From: a virus
Direction: 5' to 3' (one strand)
Length of the DNA: 64,000 bases
Virus record (IMG/VR): IMGVR_UViG_3300031974_004051
Span: 1 to 64,000 of that record
The notes below the pieces were generated by a model that was not told where the DNA came from, made no database searches, and saw nothing but the letters and a program-made list of their open reading frames with translations. Positions within the stretch are counted from its first letter, which is position 1; every line of letters starts with the position of its first letter. A program made the position numbers and the translations under genes. This document shows, piece after piece, positions 58,104-64,000 of the stretch.

Positions 58104-59172
58104 TGAATGTAAGTGCGGATTCAATAACATCGTCCATATCATAATATTTATATTCCGCCAACCTACCACCGAAATAAACATCCTTTTCTTTATCTGCCAA
58201 TTCTTTATACTTGTTGTATATTTCAGTATTTTCATCATCATTGACTGGATAATATGGTTCTGTTTCTTTTGCATTGTAGTCAATCGGAAATTCCCATGTT
58301 ACCCAAGTGGAATCTGATTCCACATTCTCAAAGTGTTTATGTTCTATAGTTCGTGTAAATGGAATTTCTTTATCGGTATAATTCATCATTACTACACCTT
58401 GGTAGTTATCAGTATCTATTTTTTTATGTTCAAATCGTGTTGTTTTATATTCTAACTCACCAAACTTATAATCAAAATATCTATCGATTGGACCTGTGTA
58501 AATAACTTTATTGTGATTTGGTAAATTGGAACCAAAATAATCAGTGTCTAATCTCACATCAATACCATCTAATAATTTTTCAAAGATTTGGGTGTACCCC
58601 CCAATTGGAATCCCTTGGTACTTATCATTGAAATAATTGTTATCATAAGTAAATCTTACAGGTAATCTTTTTATAATTTCTTTAGGTAAGTCCTTCGCAT
58701 CTTTTCTCCATTGTTTTTCTGTATATCCTTTGATTAGTTTTTCATATACGTCCGTACCAACAAGTTTGATTGCCTGTTCTTCTAAATTTTTTGGATTATC
58801 TATATGAGAACTTTGTTCTTCTATAATTTCTTTTACTTGTTGTGGATGTGACACACCCCACAACTTTGAGAATGTCCACATATTAAAAGGTAAGGAATAG
58901 ACCTCACCCCTGTAGTTAGCAACCGGTCTTAAAGTAAAATTATTAAATTCGACATATTGATTTATCCATTTCCAAACTTCTTCGTTCGATGTGTGAAAGA
59001 TATGGGGACCGTAATCATGTACATTAATACCATCTCTGTTAGAAGTATAACAATTACCACCAATATGATTTCTGTTTTCAATTACACAAACTTTCTTACC
59101 ACTATCTGTAAGTTCTCTTGCACATATTGAACCAAAAAATCCACTACCAACTATTAAGTAGTCATAAATCAT
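58081..59172 (-). CDS. glf: UDP-galactopyranose mutase
   Basis: 363 residues from ATG 59172 (ATG 59181 is also possible). Flavoenzyme that interconverts UDP-galactopyranose and UDP-galactofuranose. FAD-binding YLIVGSGFFGSICARELTDS, then VCVIENRNHIGGNCYT, DGINVHDYGPHIFHTSNEEV, the GYTEKQW motif and IPIGGYTQIFEKLL are all family landmarks, and YKYYDMDDVIESAL is near the C-terminus. Last gene of a five-gene glycan operon, so the glycan likely contains galactofuranose. Confidence 0.95.
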   Translation of the reverse strand: MIYDYLIVGSGFFGSICARELTDSGKKVCVIENRNHIGGNCYTSNRDGINVHDYGPHIFHTSNEEVWKWINQYVEFNNFTLRPVANYRGEVYSLPFNMWTFSKLWGVSHPQQVKEIIEEQSSHIDNPKNLEEQAIKLVGTDVYEKLIKGYTEKQWRKDAKDLPKEIIKRLPVRFTYDNNYFNDKYQGIPIGGYTQIFEKLLDGIDVRLDTDYFGSNLPNHNKVIYTGPIDRYFDYKFGELEYKTTRFEHKKIDTDNYQGVVMMNYTDKEIPFTRTIEHKHFENVESDSTWVTWEFPIDYNAKETEPYYPVNDDENTEIYNKYKELADKEKDVYFGGRLAEYKYYDMDDVIESALTFIKKTLLL

Positions 59173-60514
59173 AGATCCCATAAATTTGGAAAAGACATTT
59201 TTCAAAATCTAAACACGCATGAGGGTAGACCCCCACACTAACTAATGAATGTATTTTTTGGTAGAACTCAATCGGATGTTTCTTTATTAACCTTCTACTG
59301 ATGATGTGTTGTGCCCCAGGTACATTGTAGGATGGGAAACTAATACTAATACCCATAGTTTCACCAAAAGATCTCATTTCATTATCAATACCCTCATACT
59401 CCATATTATATCTACTTATATTCCCCAATGGTAAAAATTCTTGTTTAAAATCAAATTTATTTATTTGATCAACCACATTATGACAATGGTCAAAGGGGTT
59501 TCCTTGTACAAATGCCATGTAATTAGGTAAATTATCGTAGTTATCTATAATATATGTGAGAAATGTATGTGTTTCTCTCCCCACATTTGGTAGGTTGTGT
59601 TCAAAATGATCACTATCAGATTCATTTTTATTATACACTATATGATCGTGTTTTAAGTATGCTGTCCAACTTATATCCTCATTGTATTTCGCAACAATGA
59701 CTTTTAAATTTTTGTCACTCGTAAATAAATCGATGTATTCTCTCCACCCACATTGAATCAAATTGTATTTCTCAGGATCTCTAAGGTATAGAAAATCAAA
59801 CATCTTTTCGTCACTACCTACGTATCCGTTATTGATCGACTGATTAACAACATCTTCAAATTCCACACAAACTTTTTCTACACAACTTTTAGGTACAAAT
59901 ACAGAACCCCCCTGTATGTACCTCATTTGAGATAATGCGTGTTGTTCGTAATATTCCTCACCAACCCTAACATAGGGATGGTGACAAAAGAAAGTTACTT
60001 TCTTATTATCTAATTCATTAATTTTTTGAGTATCTGGCCAACTGATACCTAATTCAGGTTTATCATTTCTGAGTACACCCGCGTCTGCCCATACAAATAA
60101 ATCAGTATTAAATAGATTTCTTTTATGTGCATCTAAAATGTAATATAATTTGGAAAACATAACCACATTGTAAAGTGGTTTAGTCATCTCAGGGACTTGG
60201 AATTGAATCTTTGATTTGAATTCTTCGCTCGACATTAGAGTATTAAGAGGGTTGAAGAATTTTTTATATCCTAAAATATTCTCTAAAGGTTCAATCACAA
60301 TAATTGTCTTCTCTAAATCGGGGTCAACTTCTTTTCTAAATTCAATAATTTGTTTTTTGAATTTATCTTCGGTATAGATAACCATGTTAGTATCTAAAAA
60401 CAATATGTTCCTCATCCACATAAGATAAGTGTGGTAAGACATAGTGAAATTATCCCAATTATCTCTACCAATATCAAATATTGCCGTTACAATTGTTGTG
60501 TTTTTTATATCCAT
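59162..60514 (-). CDS. HtrL/WlaTC-like glycosyltransferase fused to a DUF3431-like domain
   Basis: 450 residues from ATG 60514. The N-terminal 280 residues (TTIVTAIFDIGRDNWDNFTM, SKLYYILDAHKRNLFNTDLF, VWADAGVLRN, ... GSVFVPKSC) resemble HtrL/YibB/WlaTC sugar-transfer proteins. The last 150 residues (THTFLTYIIDNYDNLPNYMA, FVQGNPFDHCHN) match DUF3431, another glycan-linked domain. The fusion could couple two steps. Overlaps glf by 11 bp. Confidence 0.75.
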   Translation of the reverse strand: MDIKNTTIVTAIFDIGRDNWDNFTMSYHTYLMWMRNILFLDTNMVIYTEDKFKKQIIEFRKEVDPDLEKTIIVIEPLENILGYKKFFNPLNTLMSSEEFKSKIQFQVPEMTKPLYNVVMFSKLYYILDAHKRNLFNTDLFVWADAGVLRNDKPELGISWPDTQKINELDNKKVTFFCHHPYVRVGEEYYEQHALSQMRYIQGGSVFVPKSCVEKVCVEFEDVVNQSINNGYVGSDEKMFDFLYLRDPEKYNLIQCGWREYIDLFTSDKNLKVIVAKYNEDISWTAYLKHDHIVYNKNESDSDHFEHNLPNVGRETHTFLTYIIDNYDNLPNYMAFVQGNPFDHCHNVVDQINKFDFKQEFLPLGNISRYNMEYEGIDNEMRSFGETMGISISFPSYNVPGAQHIISRRLIKKHPIEFYQKIHSLVSVGVYPHACLDFEKCLFQIYGIYDL

Positions 60515-61266
60515 GCCCAATCAACCACTATATTCTTATGCCAAATTCTATTGTTTTCAAAATCGAACAGATTTGATGTATCTTCCGATGTTATCAGACT
60601 ACTAATTTTCATACCATGTAAATTAAGTACAGTCGGTACGAAACCCTCACCATACCCATGATAACCCTCATTGTTTAACTCAACAAGTTTCTTCATCGCT
60701 CGATTAGAATATCGGACTGTTGGGAAAAAGGATCCAAACCACTCAGTGACCTCACTCGGTAATGTGTCACCATCACCAGGAAACCTCTCTAACCACATGT
60801 GTGAAGATGTTGTTCTACCATCAATAACAGGGACATTTGGTTGACTCTCAACACCAGGTTTTTTAAAAACAAAATAAGATATGAAATCTGAATCATCCTC
60901 ATCAGTTTGTGACAAAAACTGATTCCAATCATCTATCCTAACATCATCGTCAAAAAACCAATAGTATTCATAATTAGGATTCGATAAATAAAAATTTATC
61001 ATTCTTAAATGTGCGTGGAACCATATGATGTTTCGATTACCTTGACTATTCCAATAATGTTTTTTACTAACCTCGTGTGGGAAGTTTAAATTATCCCTAA
61101 CATCTTTTTCAGTGTATGTAAAACCCTTCTCAAATGATTGGTCTCTTGTGATGTCGATAATTAAATCTTTATCATAACCCTCTTTAGTAATTAATGGTAA
61201 CCATTCCTCATCCAATTTATTGTGTTGGTGAGAAACTGTACACATACAAGCAATTCTTTTATTCAT
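60505..61266 (-). CDS. Glycosyltransferase-like protein with DDD motif
   Basis: 253 residues. RIACMCTVSHQHNKLDEEWL opening, NYEYYWFFDDDVRIDDWNQF with the DDD metal motif of a GT-A fold, and TEWFGSFFPTVRYSNRAMKK, GYHGYGEGFVPTVLNLHGMK on the acceptor side. It resembles unassigned GT-A proteins in phage and eukaryote-virus glycan loci. Overlaps neighbours by 10 and 8 bp. Confidence 0.7.
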   Translation of the reverse strand: MNKRIACMCTVSHQHNKLDEEWLPLITKEGYDKDLIIDITRDQSFEKGFTYTEKDVRDNLNFPHEVSKKHYWNSQGNRNIIWFHAHLRMINFYLSNPNYEYYWFFDDDVRIDDWNQFLSQTDEDDSDFISYFVFKKPGVESQPNVPVIDGRTTSSHMWLERFPGDGDTLPSEVTEWFGSFFPTVRYSNRAMKKLVELNNEGYHGYGEGFVPTVLNLHGMKISSLITSEDTSNLFDFENNRIWHKNIVVDWAWI

Positions 61267-62086
61267 ATTCTTTAGTCAAAATTTCTTTCCATTCTTCAAT
61301 CCTATTGAATTGGTGAACCATACAGTATTTATTATTTGTTCTACTATTATAGACACAACCATCCTCTTTTAATTCGGGAATTCCATATCCTTTGTTGAGA
61401 ATGTTGTTTTTCATTCCCCAACCCTCAAAAAATTGTGTTGGTCCTGATGTCGCACAATGCATCGCCCAACCCTCATCCAAGTCAAAAATTCTTAAATTTT
61501 CAATCCAATTGTCTTTTACTAAAACAATTAGTGCCGCTTGATCTTTTATGTTGTGACCGTCTTCACTATTCTCACACATTTCATACATTTTATCATATAA
61601 TTTGATAAATGCGTCTTTTTTACCCGCCATAATTCCCGAACATACAATTTCAGTTTCCATACAAGAGTTAACTTCATTTGGGAATGTTTTTCTTAGTACA
61701 TCTGCATTCCACGGCTCTTCCCTAACTAAAATACCTTCTCTACTAAACCAAATGTCGTAGTTATCGGTATCTAATTTTTCAAAAGGGTCTGAATGAAAGA
61801 GAACATCGAACACATCTGTTGCCAAAAATAAATCAGCGTCGTAGGACTCAATGAAATTTTTGGTGTGTATTAATCTCTGATGATTTATTCTCCAAGTGTC
61901 GGTCTCAGTTACCTCAACATAATCAATATTAAGATCGGATAAAACCTGTCTATCATCATCGGTAGCATTGGCGGCGATGAGTACAATGTCAGCATCGGAG
62001 TGTTTTCTAAAACTCTCAACCCACCATTTAATTTTACCTTTGTGGTCGGATATATTATTACAAAATCCTGTTAATACTTTTTTCAT
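61259..62086 (-). CDS. Glycosyltransferase-like protein (GT-A type)
   Basis: 275 residues from ATG 62086, which overlaps the preceding stop as ATGA; a TTG at 62113 is less likely. KKVLTGFCNNISDHKGKIKW, then DADLFLATDVFDVLFHSDPF with a D-x-x-D motif in the DxD position, VCSGIMAGKKDAFIKLYDKM, IKDQAALIVLVKDNWIENLR. Layout like GT-A enzymes transferring hexoses. Donor unknown. Confidence 0.72.
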   Translation of the reverse strand: MKKVLTGFCNNISDHKGKIKWWVESFRKHSDADIVLIAANATDDDRQVLSDLNIDYVEVTETDTWRINHQRLIHTKNFIESYDADLFLATDVFDVLFHSDPFEKLDTDNYDIWFSREGILVREEPWNADVLRKTFPNEVNSCMETEIVCSGIMAGKKDAFIKLYDKMYEMCENSEDGHNIKDQAALIVLVKDNWIENLRIFDLDEGWAMHCATSGPTQFFEGWGMKNNILNKGYGIPELKEDGCVYNSRTNNKYCMVHQFNRIEEWKEILTKEYE

Positions 62087-63339
62087 AGTTGTCCTTCTAA
62101 TTTTTCTAACCAACCATTAGTCTTTGAATGTGGCCAAACAATCCACTTGGTTGGTTTCTCCTCTACTTGGAACTCTCTCCAAATTTTTATAAAATCATCT
62201 TTAGTAGATAAGTATCCTTTTATTTGTGCTTCATTAGCGTCAGTTCTATTAATTGTTTCACCTCTATCATTTTCGAATATCACCGCCCAAAAATCATAGT
62301 CTTCATCCTCTTTTAGTCCTCCTCTGTGTAAGTCAATACAGTGTTTAAATATGGACATGAATGATTGTTCCAATTCCTCACCATATAACGGTGGGTTTGG
62401 TGCAAAGTTATTATCTAACGTATATTTCTGAACCGCCCTCTTTTTAAATGATACCCCCGCATATCTTTCATAATCCTCTAAAGTTCTAACAGTACCAAAA
62501 TCGTAAATACCAAAATCAATATCTTTTTCAAGACCATCCATTTCAAATAGTTTTCTATTTCTTAAATGTGAATCGGTATTTTTTACGTGCCATGATTTAT
62601 CGTCATCCCATTGTTTTGTTCTACCCTTTCTTGTGTATTCGTGCCACGCAATAATTTTATGTGGGTGGAAAAGATCATAACCGTGGGTATAAGCTCTAAC
62701 CGCGATACTAATCTCCTCACCATGAAAATAATATTCAGGATCATGAGGAACCTCCACCACAAAAGAACCTAAACTAAACGTAAAATGGGCAGAATAAAAC
62801 CTTGCGGGTATTGGTTCGGTACGAGTTTCCCAATCAGGTATTGTTGCTGGTAGAAAGAATATAGCACCTTCAGGAATAAATCTATCAAAGTTCATTAACC
62901 ACGGAACTTGAGTTCTCCCCTTAGGGTCGGTTTCAGGATTATATGAAGAAATATAAGAAGTCAGTAATGGTTTTTCATGTCCCTTTGTTCTTAAATCCTC
63001 TAACATGTTTATCAACTCGGTATCCCAACCCTCAATAAATCTATGATGTGAATCTAATTGAAGTGTGTATTGTTCACCATCATACTGTTGTTGTAGGGTA
63101 TTTCTCGCCCAACAAGCACCTTTTGATTCTGTGTAATCAACATCGATTATTTTAAACCTTGAATCGTCCTTAAACTCATCAAGATTATCCCATTCGTCAT
63201 CTTTTGAATGTTGCCAACAAATACTAAACACAAGGTTATCAGGATTATCAGACTTTTCAATACAATCACGTAGTGTGGGGATTAACTCAGGGTCTCTATA
63301 AGACGCTATCTGAATAAATATTTTTTTGTTTTCTTCCAT
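62083..63339 (-). CDS. GlcNAc-transferase-like enzyme with C-terminal extension
   Basis: 418 residues. The first 270 match the glycosyltransferase (GlcNAc) family: KIFIQIASYRDPELIPTLRD, SKGACWARNTLQQQYDGEQY, TLQLDSHHRFIEGWD, FHGEEISIAVRAYTHGYDLF and HEYTRKGR. Relatives use UDP-GlcNAc on protein or glycan acceptors. The last 130 residues hold another small domain (FWAVIFENDRGETINRTDAN). First gene of the glycan operon. Confidence 0.85.
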   Translation of the reverse strand: MEENKKIFIQIASYRDPELIPTLRDCIEKSDNPDNLVFSICWQHSKDDEWDNLDEFKDDSRFKIIDVDYTESKGACWARNTLQQQYDGEQYTLQLDSHHRFIEGWDTELINMLEDLRTKGHEKPLLTSYISSYNPETDPKGRTQVPWLMNFDRFIPEGAIFFLPATIPDWETRTEPIPARFYSAHFTFSLGSFVVEVPHDPEYYFHGEEISIAVRAYTHGYDLFHPHKIIAWHEYTRKGRTKQWDDDKSWHVKNTDSHLRNRKLFEMDGLEKDIDFGIYDFGTVRTLEDYERYAGVSFKKRAVQKYTLDNNFAPNPPLYGEELEQSFMSIFKHCIDLHRGGLKEDEDYDFWAVIFENDRGETINRTDANEAQIKGYLSTKDDFIKIWREFQVEEKPTKWIVWPHSKTNGWLEKLEGQL

Positions 63340-63432
63340 TATACATTAAGTATTCTTTTTATGTGAATATTTGATATATCACTTGTAAAGAATATAAATA
63401 AAATATAGTTTTTTATAAAGTCTTATGGGGGG

Positions 63433-63461
63433 TTGACTTACTAAAATATTTCCTGTATATT
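63433..63461 (+). promoter_or_regulatory. Promoter, TTGACT-N17-TATATT
   Basis: TTGACT at 63433-63438 and TATATT at 63456-63461, 17-nt spacer; ATG 63468 is 6 nt beyond the -10 box. It precedes the small gene and the IMPDH-like gene. Confidence 0.65.
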
Positions 63462-63467
63462 TTATTT

Positions 63468-63833
63468 ATGTCATTCGATGATTCATATAAAACCCCACAA
63501 ATAGTAGAACACCATTTATCTGCTATAATTGGTGGTTTAGAGGAATCTCAATTCTTCACTGATTTCGGTATAAATGATACATTTGCTAGAAAAGTATTCA
63601 CACAACTACTCATGGAGATTTATGTTAATGATCCTTCAATGGATCAACAAGATTTCTTTTGGAGTGAGGAAGAATTTGAAGAAACCCTACAGAAAATTAT
63701 AACAGGATCTATTATGTATGAATTAAAAGAAGAAGGTATTTTAAATTCATATGAAGATGAAAATACCACCGAAACTTTCTTTCTCACAAAAAAAGGTAAG
63801 GGAGTTGTAAAAGGATTAAAAAACCTACCTTAA
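63468..63833 (+). CDS. Unknown protein, possibly winged-helix-like, 121 aa
   Basis: MSFDDSYKTPQIVEHHLSAI, acidic helical middle, and a C-terminal IMYELKEEGILNSYEDENTT, then ETFFLTKKGKGVVKGL, which has the helix, wing and 'LT.KG' look of winged-helix proteins. Upstream of and probably co-transcribed with the IMPDH-like gene. Function unknown. Confidence 0.65.
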   Translation: MSFDDSYKTPQIVEHHLSAIIGGLEESQFFTDFGINDTFARKVFTQLLMEIYVNDPSMDQQDFFWSEEEFEETLQKIITGSIMYELKEEGILNSYEDENTTETFFLTKKGKGVVKGLKNLP

Positions 63834-63852
63834 TTTTTAAAAACACAGACAT

Positions 63853-64000
63853 ATGTTATTTGATTTTGATGATCTTTTGATCCAACCTGCGGGTCTGAGT
63901 TCAATCCGATCTCGTTCTGAGACGTACCCTTATTATGGAAATGATTTACCATTAATGACCGCACCAATGGATACAGTTGTTGATGGAAAAAACCATCATT
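63853..64000 (+). CDS. IMP dehydrogenase/GMP reductase-like enzyme, 3' end outside window
   Basis: The first 49 residues are visible: MLFDFDDLLIQPAGLSSIRS, RSETYPYYGNDLPLMTAPMD, TVVDGKNHH. FDDLLIQP..SSI.SR and LP.MTAPMDTV are the N-terminal signature of the IMPDH/GMPR barrel family. It would alter guanine-nucleotide supply. Which enzyme it is cannot be told without the catalytic loop. Confidence 0.85.
   Translation, partial: MLFDFDDLLIQPAGLSSIRSRSETYPYYGNDLPLMTAPMDTVVDGKNHH

Noticed and set aside
1-64000. CRISPR arrays, insertion sequences, integrase or attachment sites
   Set aside because: Repeats found are all in-frame coding repeats; no transposase, integrase or spaced palindromic array was seen.

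Overview
The window is a piece of a large, AT-rich, tailed-phage genome of the T4-like myovirus superfamily. It carries the T4-type head module: terminase gp17, portal gp20, prohead protease gp21, an acidic scaffold gp22 and major capsid gp23. It also has a gp55-like late sigma factor, dUTPase, dCMP deaminase, a PhoH-like ATPase, baseplate/virion proteins, an endolysin-holin pair, four tRNAs and a tmRNA. There is no integrase, insertion sequence or CRISPR array. The host is most likely a member of the Bacteroidota. The reasons are several promoters of the type TTG-N19..21-TAnnTTT, a Bacteroidota-looking bS21 ribosomal protein, few Shine-Dalgarno sites, a DUF4494-like protein, and many exported lipoproteins with short Bacteroidota-style signal peptides. 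No DNA polymerase, helicase, tail sheath or tail tube gene is present, so the full genome is much larger than this window.

Layout. 1-624 (minus): left-truncated fibre-like gene with a 51-bp Pro/Thr repeat. 0.66-18.8 kb (plus): a tightly coupled run with virion-type proteins (repeat protein, WYL-domain protein), three glycosyltransferases, dUTPase, PhoH, the late sigma factor, an OB-fold baseplate-type protein and a zinc-ribbon three-domain protein. 18.7-33.6 kb (minus): dCMP deaminase, then the head module (transcribed gp17, gp20, two unknowns, gp21, gp22, gp23), several acidic proteins, a nucleotidyltransferase, a KTSC protein and Hsp20. A single plus-strand gene for bS21 interrupts this block. 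33.7-41.4 kb: a ClpC-like unfoldase behind a palindrome-rich control region, endolysin/holin, a DUF6580-like membrane protein, tRNA-Glu, -Leu, -Arg and -Met(CAU), and the tmRNA. 41.4-45.7 kb (minus): large membrane-active proteins, one with a peptidoglycan-binding domain. 45.8-56.2 kb (mostly minus): a dense block of exported proteins with a CsgG-like pore, an outer-membrane barrel with a very long Ser/Gly/Asp/Glu linker, two related cohesin-like secreted proteins, four lipoproteins and small membrane proteins. 56.4-58.1 kb: an M23 peptidase and small genes. 58.1-63.3 kb (minus): a surface-glycan cluster with UDP-galactopyranose mutase and four glycosyltransferases. The right edge enters an IMP dehydrogenase/GMP reductase-like gene.

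How it fits together. Two promoter classes are visible. One has a -35-like TTGAYW-type box 17 nt from TATATT and resembles host promoters. The other is a bare TATTTATA (the reverse complement of the T4 late box) placed 3-6 nt before start codons, which may be the class served by the gp55-like sigma factor and would give nearly leaderless mRNAs. bS21, the tRNAs, tmRNA, ClpC-like ATPase and Hsp20 together look like a takeover kit for host translation and protein quality control. The most unusual part is the 10-kb exported-protein block around the CsgG-like gene, which looks like a phage-encoded secretion or surface-display system acting on the infected cell's envelope. All functions are read from sequence by eye; no database search was run.
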